Source of the DNA: Undaria pinnatifida | Lineage: Eukaryota; Sar; Phaeophyceae; Laminariales; Alariaceae | Reading direction: 5' to 3' | Assembly: GCA_012845835.1 (NCBI GenBank) | Contig: JABAKD010000030.1 | Coordinates: forward strand, 12,441,580-12,505,579 | Length of the DNA: 64,000 nt | Made by a program: the position numbers and the translations under genes | The notes under the pieces: generated by a model | What the model saw: only the letters and a program-made list of their open reading frames with translations | Databases searched by the model: none | What the model was told of the DNA's origin: nothing | Shown: positions 34,327 to 46,303 of the stretch, piece by piece | Layout of the letters: every line of letters starts with the position of its first letter | Position numbering within the stretch: the first letter of the stretch is position 1

Positions 34327-37300
34327 TCACTCCAAAGTAGCCTTCACCACCGGGAACTGGCTATGCGCGCCGAACTCCAACTTCACCCTCCCCTCCACCC
34401 CCTTTCCCGCCTTCCCCCCCGCTGCAACCCCCACTCCCTTCCCAGACCCGCCTATCGCCATCGCCCCTCCCGCCGCCTTCGCATGCTTCGCGACTTGCAT
34501 CGCCACCACCCCGTTTACTACGGCTAACTTAGCGAGCGCCATAAGCTCTGACTTCTCCGCCGCCCCCCCCCCCCCGCTCACGTCCAGGATTCCCGCCGGC
34601 GCCCCCTTACTGCTAACACCAACCCTAGAATTTTTTGCCGTTGCCGCCCCTACTGCTGCTGCTGCTTGTGCTTGTGCTGGTGCCCTCGCTGTTGTTGTCG
34701 CTGCCGCTGCTGCTGTGTTTTTTGCTGCCGCCGCCGCCGCCACCACCTCCGATTTCGCTAGCAACTCCCCCCTTCGTAACTGGTCCGACGCAATAGTGCG
34801 GCCGGCGCGGAAGCACTCGGCCGCCGCGTCAACAACGTTACCGGCTTCCGCGTCGTCGAAGTCTACCGACGCTCGATATGACAAGTAGCTCTGGAAAGCA
34901 GGCGCCTTTTTTTCGGTCGGGGGAGGGGGGGGGGGGGGGGGGGGTTGAACGCGGAAAGAAGCGAGCAGGGAGAGGGGCGTGGGGGAGGGGGGGTGAGATT
35001 GCGTTATGTTCTGTAGCTCTCCGTGATATCTCCGCCCGCAATTTTCTTGGCGCGTTGTTTTTTTTTCTGGAGACATCTTGGCAAAAAACACAAGGAGAAC
35101 GATCTATCTTCACTTTCCTTCTAGTGCACGATAACACAGGCCCTGGGAGCACCTCGTTAGTATAACACTCGTGGAAACAATGCAATCACCGTGGTTCAAC
35201 GCCAGATCCCCCGCCCCCCCCCGCGGCCCTCAACAAACACGCCTACGACGGCAAACCCCCCAACCCAAAATGCATTTACTGTTTCCCCCCCATCAAGACA
35301 AACGCCAACTCACGTCCAACGCCTGAAACGCTCTAAACCGCTCGCGGTGCACAATCTCAGGCGAAGTGAATCGAAAGTCCGGCCACTGGCCAGCCTTCCT
35401 TCCTATGATTCCCATTGATTCCAGGCCAGCTAGTAGGCGGACCTGCCCGCGGCACAGGCACTGCCTGAGCTTTAAATCGGCCATATCCCAGTCCCTCCTT
35501 GCCGCCCACCTTAAACGGAAAGCGCAATAAGTCGGCGGGGGGCGATGTTAACCCAGAGATAATGGAAAAAATGAACCAACTCATATTTGAAGTGTTCCCT
35601 CTGAACAAGCGACCCATCTCTAATTTCTACAGCAGTTTTTTGCCTCAAATGTTTTGACTGAAAAAATGGCACAACTGGAGCTTCAATTGTTTTGCACGAA
35701 AAAACGATATAACACAACATCCAAGTGCTTTTGTCCCGAATACCGCGAATGCATTTACGAAGGGCGTTATACCTCCTATAACCCCTTTTGAGACTTGATT
35801 ATAGCATACCACACCGACTAACAACACGACGACCGCAATGTAATGAAGCGTCTAGGAACGGCATGCAGCAGTACGAGCATCGCCGTGCTGCGCCCGTGTC
35901 TTCCAGACCATTTCACCGTCGAATGCAGACACCGCGCAACCTTGGCTACACAGACGACACCGTCGACACCGTCGAACACCAAAACATATAAATTGAAACG
36001 AACACCACGCAAAATTAACAGAAAGAGCACGTGTTTATTTTTCAGGCCAAAGACGAGATTAATATAGTTAATACCTGGCAGTAATTGTCGTTTCTAGGAA
36101 AACGCAACGTAAAACCGAGGGTGATCTTGCCCTGCTGTACCGTAGCCGCAGTGGATAGGCAGTTCAACTGACCACACCTTCTAGTTTTAGTTCAAAAACG
36201 AACACGAAATGTCCCAGCTTGCTGTAAAGCCGACATGACAACATGACAGTCCTGTATCAAGAGCAAAGCGAACATCCGGCGGGCACCTTATTTCGCGCTC
36301 CACCGGCTGCAATCCAATCTCAGGAACCACTGCCTCTTTCATGGCAGCCTCCGCGCCATGTCCATCGTCCCCCCGTCCCGTTCCCGATCCCTCCCCCGTC
36401 GAGTCCAACTCCGCTTTTTTCTTGCTACTCCGTTTCTTCTTCTTGGAGCCCTTTTTGCCGGCTGCGGCTGCGGGGGGTGGGGGTGGAGGCGCTGCCCATG
36501 CTGCGGCTTCCGCCTCCGCTGCGTCTTGGGCTTCCTTTGCTGCGTTTCGCTCTTCCTGCGGAACGGCGTTTTGATGAGGCGAGTAGTGAGGAAATGTCGT
36601 CAACGCATAAACAAAGCCAAAACTACAACAGCGGCACACAGCAGAAGCAATGGCAACAGCAACAGCAACAGCAACAGCAACAACAGCAACACCAGCAACA
36701 CCAGCAACACCAGCAACACCAGCAACACCAGCAACACCAGCAACACCACCAACACCACCAACAGCAGCAACAACAGTGAGGGTTGCCCTTTTCGGACCAT
36801 ACGGTTTTCCTGGTAACGTTAGCGTTAATGTTAATGTTGATGTTGATATTGATGTTGATGTTAATGTTGATGTTATTGTTAATGTGAATGTGAATGTGAA
36901 TGTTGATGTTGATGTTGACGTTGATGTTGATGTTGATGTTAATGTTAATGTTGATGTTGATGTTGATGTTGATGTTAATGTTGATCTCCCAAAGTGAGGA
37001 TGCAACAGTTCGTCTGATAAATTCACGAGTATAACATGATTGACGACTAGGGCATAGACGCTTGGCCGGCTTGTGCGAACGAATACCTTCGAAGTCATGT
37101 TTCCGGTGATGATAATGTTGATGATATTCAGATAGCTCCTCATGTTAGGAGCTCAGAAAATTCTTAGAATCTGCTGCAACACCACCACCACTACCACCAC
37201 CAACACCACCACCAACAACAACAGCAATAACAGCAACAACAACACCACCACCAACACCACCACCACCAACACCAACAACAACAGCAACAACAACAACCAA

Positions 37301-40300
37301 TTGAGCAAATACCACAACCAACCAACCAACCAACCAATCAATCAACCAACCAATCAACCAACCAACCAATCAAACAACCAACAATCAAAGCAAGCAATCA
37401 ACTATTATACCAGAATCCAACACCATTCACCGTGACCTAGCGGTCACGCCACAGGTAGGCACATCCACAGGAGCTGTCATGCACGATATCATTACCTCCC
37501 CCCCTCCCTCGCATGTCCCGCCTTCCCAAAGTTACAGTAAACCTGCCTCCATCTGTGTCTTGACCGCTTCAAGTTGCTCTTTAGCCTCCCGCAAACTGGT
37601 ATCGGTCATGATTTTCGTCGTCATCACGTAGTCCCAATACCAGTAGGTGCTCGGCCATTCGTGCTCAGATGGCAGCTGGAGTTCAACGCCGATCTGTGAT
37701 TGGCCAGTCAGACCGTTACAAAACGTCGCGGGCAAAAGATTGGCCAGACAGACAGTTACAAAAAGTAGCATATATGGCATTAGCAACAGAGAGGCGGAAT
37801 GTGGCGTTCTAGAGTGAGTGAGGGTGGGGGAACGCTGGCTGCACATCGGGTATGCACATAACTCCGCCCACCTACATCCAAGCTGGAGCAGGGTGGACAT
37901 GTGCAAAATTACACTTTACAAAAATGTTTTAAATACGTCAGCTGTGAGTTCCATGAATTTAAAGGTCGACATTCGTCTTTGCAAGCTGCGCGATACACCG
38001 GCGGCGCTTCTTTATACACCTATTACTCTTTGAAGTTAAATTTGCACACCAGGTTCTGTAATCAAGTACCGTCGGGTAAGAGCGGATTTAGACAAGGCTT
38101 CGCAGCCGTTTACGCGTCATAAGTCCATGCGTTGTCGGCTGTGAGCAACAAGACAGGGAGGGGAAACGGGTATGCTGATGATCACCTCGTGTTGCTACAT
38201 GTTCTCACACTAACTCGTCTCCATGGGATAGTCCGCGGTCGCGAGAAACATTCCAATGTACCTCGGGAAAATGTACGTGGAGCTTTCTAGCTTGCTCATG
38301 GCACGTCTGCGGCATGTCTATAACACCCGATAGCGCGCGAACGAAATAAGCCAAAACTCTTCATTGCAGCTGCATCCCGCATGTTGAGCTTTCTATCTTG
38401 GTCCGGGTATATACGTCCGCCGCATAACTACCTGACAACAAGCCAACACAAAAAATAGAACCCTTGATCAACAAAACAAATAGAAACCCTTGATCACGAT
38501 GCACGCATAGCATTCTAGCTTGGCCCGGGTGCGTCTGTGGCATACCAGGTACCAATATATGATACCTGCTTACAAGCCAATCAAAATACATGTAAACCCT
38601 TGCGCCCCCCCGACTGAGGCACCGACCTGCAGAAAGCGGTGCATGAGACCCAGCACCTCGGAGAGGGCCCATTTGGCCATGTATCGCTGGGTGGTGTTGG
38701 CTAGACCGTACTGAAGCTGAAAAGCATCGTCCACAGTGTCCGCGTACGATTGCAGCGTACGCCAGTCCTTCACAAGCCAATTAAAACATGTTGGGGGGGG
38801 GGAAGAGGAAGGGGGAAGAAGGGGGAGGAGAAGCAGCAAATGGGAATGACAATGGTGAGGCGTGGCGGGGGCAGAGGGGGGTTGGCTTGGCATTCCCTCG
38901 GTTTCTCGCAGTGTGCTATGGTTCAGCACGAAGCTATCCGTTTCCCGCTTCATTCCTGTGTCGCGGATCGACGAGTCCGGACAGGCGGATCCGGTGTACT
39001 CGTGCCTCGTATATCTTATTGGCTCAAACATATGTAGGATTCATAAAGTCTTACGTCACGCGAGAAAAGCAGACGGAGGGGGCTGCCTGTGCCGCCCACA
39101 GTACCTGCATCTGCAATTCGAGCGAGCTGCGCTGTCTAGCTCGATTGAGGCAGAGGACGCGGAGGGTTTCGTAGACAGGCTTGCCGACGCGCTCTAGAAA
39201 GGCCATGCCGGCGGGGGAGTTGACCACCGCCTCTGGCACGCCGACGTCGGTCATCGCCTCCGCCACGAACCACATGACCTGTGGTAATTTCCATCAATAA
39301 CGAGGGGGAGAGAGGGTGGGGGAGGGAAGAGGGGGGGGAGAGAGGAGTGCCGAGAGGGAGAGGGGGGGAAGGGGGGGGGGGGGGGGGAAGACGAGGCGGA
39401 GACAGGAAGGTCGAGATGGAGGAGGAGACGCAGGGAGGGAGAGAGAGGAGAGATAGAAAGAGAGGAAAGGGGTGGAGGGATAGAGGAAGAGAGAAACATA
39501 AATAAAGAGGATTCATTTATGAGGATTCATTGAGAGAAAGGAGATATAGAAAGAGAGGAAAGGGGGGGAGGGATAGAGGAAGAGAAAAACATAAATAAAG
39601 AGGATTCATTTATAAGGATTCATTGATTCTTGGCTGAGTCCACACCAACGAGGGTCCAAGCCACACACCATGCATCAACGGACCCCGGCATATTCGCCTC
39701 TTACTATTTCCGCTATAGGAGCGATATGCCGTTATTTTGCGTACGGCATACCCTAGCCAGCGCCAATCCATCTGCCCTACTCGCCTCTTGCCGCGCGTAG
39801 TTCGTCTCATACGCAAAGCCACCCCTTCACCCGTCGAATCCAACACCTTCCGCTCAGCACTCGCTGTTACGTCTCCCCCGTCCCCGCCCTGCGCAAGCCT
39901 ACGTACCGCGAACAACGCTGACATTACAATTCCACCACCGCCGCCACCGTCGCTGCCACCGCGCCGCCGCTGTTGCCGCCACCACCATCACCTCAGCCGC
40001 CGTACAGTCAGCCATACAGTTAACCGCACGGTAAGCTGTTCCGTGGTCACTCACGTTGAATCGTCCGAGCACCATGTCCTGCCGGTAGAGGCACACCGCT
40101 GCCACGGACCGCGCGAAGAGCGTTGCCGTCCCGACCTCGTTGTTTCGCCTCGTCGGGCCTCCGCTCTGAGCTCAACCGATGCCAGCCACCAACAGCAGCA
40201 TCAATGGCAGCACATTTCAACACAAACAAGAACAGCAAGAAAAACAAGAACCAAAGCGATAATGACAAGAACAAAAACAAGAACAAAAACGACAGCAGCA

Positions 40301-43300
40301 GCAGCAACAACAACGACAGCGGCAACAACAGAAAAACGACGCAATAGTAAGTCGCGCGATTGCGTCAAGCGGTGGGGCAGACGACGCCATGGGGGCGAGG
40401 GGGCGAGGGGGCGAGCGTAGGGGTCAAAGATGGCGGTACAGCCAATGCGTTGTGACAGCCATGACAATAACATTAGCGAAGACAATGAGGAATTGCTTGC
40501 GACTCATCGGACTGCCCAGCTGAACCCGTTTCAAACTGAAATTTCCATGACTCGCCATGTGTTTCGGCGGCGTAGAAACTTCTAAGCGCAACTGCAACCG
40601 GCACACATAATCAAACAAACCCTTCTTGTAACCCTTGATCGAGACGGTCTACGCGCGACGAGACGGCTTGAACCAAACCCTGTGGCAAGGCCTCTTACTC
40701 TGCAACACATTTCTCCTACCATACCATAGTAACGCCCTAGCCACGGGTAAAACCTACAAGGTGCCGTTTGAAGGATCGCGGTACTGCCCCCCCCGCTCGC
40801 TCGAGCCCCGATTACCACCCCACCACCCCTCCTCCCGCCTCCAAAACGCCTCTGAAACCGTCACTGATGTCCTCAGCCGCCAAAAACAATTGACCACGAT
40901 TCATACTGTTACTACAAGTATTTGGTATTTGTGGTGTTTTGGGTGAGAGAACAGAATCTGGCACCCATTCACCCACCTCCGCAGAAATTTGCGAGAATCT
41001 TAGGAGGTACCGTCGTGTGTCTAACAAGTCCTCGCACTTGACGACTCCGCAGGCCCGCTCGGCTTCCCTTGTCAGGGCCAGCAAGGCGCGAAGCCCGTCC
41101 TCGCACCCCTGCCGAAAGTGGACGTGATGGTGCGGGGAGGACCCTAGAAGATGCAGGTTCATCTCGGCCTCGAAAGCAAAAGCCCCTGAAACGCCGCCGA
41201 GCTTGACTGCCGCCGCTGCTGCTGCCTGTGCCGCCTTTGGCCTTCCCGCGGTGGGGGCACCCGGTATTTTCTCCTTCACCTCGCCGAGGGGTCCATTCAT
41301 ACCCGCAGGAGTTTCACACGCAGTTTTGGGGGAGGGGCTGACAGTCAGCGCTCCCCGTTCGAGAGAGGCCTCTAAAACTAGGAGGGACTCGAGGGCAACG
41401 GTGGCGGCGCGGAGGTGTCCCCCGCATCGAGCGATTCCAGTCAGAGGAGTCTCTGAGTCGGCGTCGTCTTGCGTCCCTCCGTCTTCCACACCAGCCGTGG
41501 TAGGGGGCGGCATATCTGGTGTAGGTGTCCCGGCTGGTCTCCCTTCGACCGTGAGTCCGGCGACACTTTCCTCGACCGATTGCATTGTTCCGGGCGCGAC
41601 AACACCGTCTTTAACGACGACACCGCCCCCGCTACCGCCAACCTCGGGTACGCAAACCCCATCATCCCCCTTGTCTCTTTCCCCGTCACCACCGCCGCTG
41701 CCACCATCGCTGCGGTTCACCGCCACCCCTCGTTTATTGAATACCATCGACGCTACCCCAGCCGCAGTCGCCTCTACCCCTCCGTCCACACCGGCCACCT
41801 CGGACCCTGTCAAAGGTTGTGCCTTTGAACCCGATCGGCCATTTTCTCGATCGGATGCCAATCCTTCCATTGCCTCCCCTGCACCCGCTGCCTCTGCCGC
41901 CGCCACTACCTCCGCCGCTGATCGGCTAGCTTGATCCGCTCTTCGCTTTTCGAGAGCTCTGAGCCGTCTTAGGCGCTGCTTGTTGGTAAAGGCGTCCCGC
42001 AGGGCTAAGCACGAATGCAGGAGCTCTTTTCGGGATTCGAGATGGGCGAGGATGCACGCATACTCCCGCCAACGACAGTCCCCTCCACCCCCCGCCCCGC
42101 CGCCTCCACCGTCCGTTTCTCCCACCTCTTTTATCTGCGAGCACAAGTCAGCGAACAGAGGGGGGGGGGCGTACTCCTTTGTTGCTTGCCTTAGTCATTT
42201 GACTATTGGCCACGCATCCCGTTCGAGACGGTGCATCGCTCCTACTCTAATAGAGACGCCTCCACCACTTGGCCGCTCATTGCTTTTCTTGCATGTATGA
42301 CATATAAAACAAAACTGCTCATCTTATCTCCTCCTTGTTTGGCCGTCTATGGCTACCATCTATGTCCTTGGATAGCGATCGATTTATCATTTTTATCGAG
42401 TGTATCAAACTTCTCACGTCAGCGAACGGGGGGGGGGGGAGGTAACTCATGTACAACAGAAAAATAAAGCTGAACGCTTACGTTTGATACGTGTACACAC
42501 CGTTGCCTCCACCCGACGCGTTTCGCGGTCGCGGTGGAGCGTCGTCGAAAACGAGAGCTCGAGAAAATACCCCCAGCGTCCGGACAAAAAAATAAACTGA
42601 TCGAACTCACAGCTGACGTATTTGATTTATTTTCATAAAACATCAGACAGCCAAGTCCGCCCGAAATGGCGCAGCAGTACAACCATCATGCCCACACCGT
42701 TTCCCTTTCTCAGCCGTTACATATCTACGTACGTACTGTACAATGCCGCTGGATGTAGACGTTACACGATGCCCTAGCCCTCACCTTGTCCCGCAAAGCA
42801 TGCATCGCAAGGTCCAACAAATCCCTCAAGCTATCGTCCTCCACGGGAGGGGTCAGACGGAACCCGAATGTGCTGGGGTAAAAATCTTCCTCTTCGAATA
42901 TGTCCGCCAAAATGATCACGTCTCGAGCCACGGAGCAGCAGCGCAGCGTCCCAAGGGACTGCGCTAGAACGGCCAGAGTCAGCGCCCGATCTGCCGCTTT
43001 CCAAGCGAAACGGCCTGGACGTGCGTGCACACAGGGGTTGGGGGTCACAGATCTGAAGTGTCTTGGCTACAGACAGAGTCAGTCAGAGCAGTGTCACATG
43101 CATAGCGGCTTATATCGGGATAGGACCCTAGGTCGCCTGTTTCCCTCGTCTTGACATGCTTGCCGTGATTGTCATGACCATCCTCTTTGCACTTCACGCG
43201 GACGCTACGGTTGGCTCACGTAGACAAGAACGCACCATACCACCCCATATCCACATAATACAATTTATCCCCCCGTTTCATCAGCTCGGGCTGCTTCGTA

Positions 43301-45981
43301 TAGAGTGTGTAGTGTTTCGAATTAAACCATTCTTACGCGTATATCCAATTATATCCAGCACACTCATGTCCAAAACCGACTAGTTTCTTCTCTACAGCAG
43401 TACGACAAATATCACTAACATTCTGTACCGTTCATAAATGTACTACTACTGCCACTTGCATGCATGTGCCTGGTATAACGTACGTATAACACTGCTGCAA
43501 TACAAGAATAATACAAAGCAAACAATCGCATATAATACGCAAGCTGTTCACGCGCCGCAAACAAACCTCTCGAATATCATATCAATATTGTATTTTTTCC
43601 TGTTATATTCCTCAACCCCAGCGTTATCGAAGCCTGTTTTGTGACCGCGGACTATATTAGGGATAAAAAAAAAAAAAAAAAAACTCAAGGGAGGGTGATA
43701 TTTCGACTTTTTGAGTTTTTTTCGGTATCGCGATATTCGCGTGCGCAAATTGTGAGATATAAAACTAAGTATCAATTTGTTTCCAGTTACATACGGAGTA
43801 TAAAAGTCGTGATGGACATGAACAAGTTAATTTGCGCATCTTAACCAAAAGAGAGAATACAAATATCGCCTTGGGGTGAAAAAAAAACAAAGCGATACTC
43901 GATAAAGATATCGCCATATTTGGCAAGCGTATAAAACTTCTGTAGGATACACTAGGTGTACCAAAATTGTGATGAATATACCCAAACGAATTTGCGGATC
44001 TTAACCAAAAAAGGGAACACGAATATCGCCTTGGGGCGAAAAACCAAGGCAATATTCGGCGAAATATCGCCCTATCTGGCAAGCGTATAGAATTCGATAG
44101 GTACATAATTCGGCTCAAATCGTCCAATATCGCGATACTTAAGAGCTAATAGAGCATGGCCAGTGACGTGAAAATATTGGGAGCGGTAGCTCCGCGCCAC
44201 GTTTACCTCGTCGATATCCATTGGTCACAAACAACCAAACCCAACAAAGAACAACATAAGCTCTTGCACATGTCCAACAGATCAGATCTCTATGCATGGT
44301 ATGTGTCTTTCAGAGCCGACAGATCCCTGGCGTATATGATTTACATTATCTATAGATACAGCAGTTACGGGTGATAGCCGGATTACCTGAATGGTCTAGA
44401 AGGTGTTTCCTGGAGGGACTTGTTATACAGACCCGCACAGTATGCCATGAGGACAGGTATATTATCTATATGATCCAGATTATCTATTAATACTTCCAAG
44501 TATTAATAGATTATCTAGATCGTGATCTGTCAGATGTGTGAATCTGCTGCTATCGCTCTAACCGGGTACCCGTCCCGACCCCACCTTCCTTGATCTTGAG
44601 GTCCAGCTTAGGATGCACTTCTCCCGAGGAACTCGGCGCCGACAACACCCATCCCAACCCCTCCAGCACAGCTGAGAAGACCCTCGGGTGCAAGTACAGG
44701 CAGGCATACAGCGTCTCCGGCAGAGACCCCCCCTCGTGCCACGCCATCTCACAGAGAGCCATGCCCTCCAGCACAGACAGCGCTCGCCGGCTGGGGGACG
44801 GGGGGGTAGTAGAAGGCGCGTTGTTTGAGGCCTTCCCGTCTGGCGCACCCAACGACTCTTGTTGCTCTTCAGCGGCTACTACGGATGTCGGTGCCGATGG
44901 AGCGACGTCGAGGTTGGTTGGGAGCGCCCCGGATGTGATCCGAGATTCCAACGGCTTCATGACGTTGAATTGAAAATCCAGGTGCGCAGGTTTTTGTGGG
45001 AACGTGTAGGTATCATAGACGTTCGGGGGGGGAAGAGGCGGGCGACGAGCGACCGGGTGGGGGGCGAACGGTGATTGCGCCGCATCTGTCGAGGGCACAT
45101 AACGCTTGCAGCTTGAAGCCTCTATCTGTCTGTCTGTGCTCTTGAGGGCGAAAGCTTCGCTCTCTGCTGTTATTGCTACTCGTACAAGATTGGGTGAGAT
45201 CAGTGAACGGTGCGCTTGTCCGACAGACGCTACAAGTTAATGCACGTCGCATCTGTTTTCTTGTTATTAATATGCCAGTGATTTTGGGGTACCCTCCACC
45301 TCCCCGTCGGTGGGGTGAAGGGAGGAGCAGCGCAAAGCCACACCTGGTACGTACCAGGTATCAGGTTGCCGAACCGCGAAAATTTCCGAAACAATCGAGG
45401 CTTCAATCAAGCTCGTTTGCGCGCGAGGAGATGATGCGCGATGCAGTACTATGCTACAAGCCACAGTACCACAAGACCCCATGGGCAATACGAGATGCAA
45501 CATGGTCGGTTATTCGCAGGCTGGTCGGCAAAACACGAGGACGGGTGTAGATTAGGTCGGAATCCACTCCCAGATACAAGAGATTGAGATGGGAATAAAT
45601 GTGAAACAAGCTGACAAGTGGAGATGATACGTAAGAAGTCGTAACAGCAGAATGCAGGGGGCATACCTGACCAGGCCTCACTCCAGCAACACGGGGGTGC
45701 ATCTAGAGAGAACGGCATACCATGTCTTGTTGACAACGCACCTCTAGCGCAGGCGGTGCTTTATCCATCTTGGCATCCATGAGCTCGAGCGCAGACATGG
45801 CCCCGTACAGGCTGAAATCAGGATCATGGATCATTTCGTTCGGTCCAAGCAAGGACGCTGCCTCCCGGCACAGCTTGGTCACATCCTCCTCCTTTCGCCG
45901 ATGGGTCGAGGCCTTCACTGAACTCGATACTTTGTGAGCAACGTCATCAGCGGGAGCAACTTTGTCCACGGTATCAGCCAT
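34327..45981 (-). CDS. NAA35: NatC N-terminal acetyltransferase auxiliary subunit (MAK10/NAA35)
   Basis: Non-catalytic large subunit of NatC (with NAA30 and NAA38), which acetylates Met-hydrophobic N-termini at the ribosome. Exons: 45981-45742, 44954-44585, 43014-42785, 42134-40977, 40165-40055, 39278-39105, 38767-38627, 37693-37565 (or 37543), 36555-36287, 35494-35314, 34890-34327; about 1190 residues, against roughly 700 in animals. The excess is low-complexity insert, mainly exon 4 and the last exon. Family blocks in order: AMSALELMDAKMD (61-73), ALCEMAWHEGGSLPETLYAC, ADIFEEEDFYPSTFGF, LFARSVAAVCLYRQDMVLGR, NRARQR in exon 6, YWYWDYV in exon 8, a Lys-rich KKGSKKKKRSSKKK stretch, PEIVHRERFRAF, and the terminal QFPVVKATLE. 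Two points are unsure: the acceptor of exon 2 (ATGAAG, weak) and the exon 8/9 junction. It is divergent from the CLC gene. Confidence 0.92.
36650..36775. repeat. (CAACAGCAACACCAG)n repeat in an NAA35 intron
   Basis: CAA/CAG/CAC trinucleotides in a purine/pyrimidine-biased run, just upstream (in gene sense) of exon 9. Poly-Gln, poly-Thr and poly-Leu frames across it are artefacts. Confidence 0.85.
36805..36995. repeat. (TTGATG/TTAATG)n minisatellite in an NAA35 intron
   Basis: Hexamer units of TTGATG, TTAATG and TGAATG over nearly 200 bp, giving Val-Asp/Val-Asn frames on plus and Ser-Thr frames on minus. It is not coding. Confidence 0.85.
37078..37183 (+). repeat. dispersed repeat G, copy 2
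   Basis: Contains ATACCTTCGAAGTCATGTTT, GTTGATGATATTCAG, TAGCTCCTCATG, GGAGCTCAGAAAATTC and TTAGAATCTGCTGCA, matching 27693-27824. It lies directly before a (CCACCAA)n tract. Confidence 0.7.
37185..37395. repeat. (CAC/CAA/CCAA)n simple-sequence tract
   Basis: CACCACCAACACC units change into AACAACAGC and then CCAACCAATCAA units. It is intronic in NAA35. Confidence 0.85.
38283..38600. repeat. three-copy intronic repeat
   Basis: A unit TTTCTAGCTTG-CGTCTGCGGCATG starts near 38283, 38387 (TTTCTATCTTGGTCCGGG) and 38511 (ATTCTAGCTTGGCCCGGG). AACCCTTGATCA blocks lie between them. It lies in the NAA35 intron after exon 7. Confidence 0.55.
39300..39630. repeat. purine-rich tract with a duplicated 50-bp block
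   Basis: GGGAGAGAGG-type purines include a G-run near 39367-39388. The block AACATAAATAAAGAGGATTC occurs at about 39495 and again at about 39588. On the gene strand this is the C/T-rich run feeding the exon 6 acceptor of NAA35 at 39279. Confidence 0.75.
42160..42430 (+). mobile_element. dispersed repeat family C, copy 2
   Basis: G-run, then GTACTCCTTTGTTGCTTGCC, TTAGTCATTTGACTATTGG, CCACGCATCCCG, TCGCTCCTACTCTAATAGAG and a GGCTACCATCTATGTCC block. On the NAA35 strand its C-run ends 25 bp upstream of the exon 4 acceptor, so the element end forms that acceptor's pyrimidine tract. Confidence 0.7.
43820..44110. repeat. two-copy tandem repeat, unit about 165 bp
   Basis: AATTTGCG-ATCTTAACCAAAA, ATATCGCCTTGGGG-GAAAAA and ATATCGCC-TAT-TGGCAAGCG occur twice in order. 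It lies in the NAA35 intron between exons 2 and 3, beside an A-run at 43665. Confidence 0.75.
44262..44545. mobile_element. MITE-like element, copy 2
   Basis: Left end TGCACATGTCCAACAGATCA; right end GATCGTGATCTGTCAGATGT, an imperfect inverted repeat of the left end and similar to the element at 30821-31094. The interior contains a perfect palindrome of 13-bp arms, TCTATTAATACTT-CC and its complement (about 44482-44509). It is intronic in NAA35. Confidence 0.65.
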
Positions 45982-46303
45982 GTCTAGCTCTACCCTCGAC
46001 ACCTGCAGTCCGCCTTGCTGCTTGCGGCTGATGTACCACACGAGAAAAAATGGAGTTCCACACGAACATATACGCATTCGGCGACATACTGCAAAAGCTG
46101 GGCCTGCGGGCCTGCGAAAACACTTTGTGTTTCCGGCTGGTTTTTATGCCGTGGTTTTGCAGTTTGGATTCTGGTTGCGCATAGTCGGCGGAGCCCGAGG
46201 CTGCGTACTGCTAGCGCTCTGCTACACTGCCGTTCGAGAGGCGCCCAACTACTATCGCGCATTGCAACGCGTTTTCAGCTTCAGCGGGAGTCATTGGGCG
46301 ATC
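45982..46303. promoter_or_regulatory. putative shared promoter of NAA35 and the CLC gene
   Basis: The start codons of the two genes face away from each other with only 322 bp between them, so both promoters and 5' leaders must lie here unless upstream non-coding exons exist. I recognise no specific factor site. The plus frame is open throughout, which leaves a longer CLC N-terminus formally possible, but MKTLATRKGLLLLV is a better start. Confidence 0.5.

Noticed and set aside
36187..37143. 318-codon minus frame as one protein
   Set aside because: Most of it translates (TTGATG)n and (CAACAG)n repeats; only 36287-36555 is an NAA35 exon.
41203..41934. 243-codon plus frame, Pro/Ser/Thr-rich
   Set aside because: Antisense of NAA35 exon 4.
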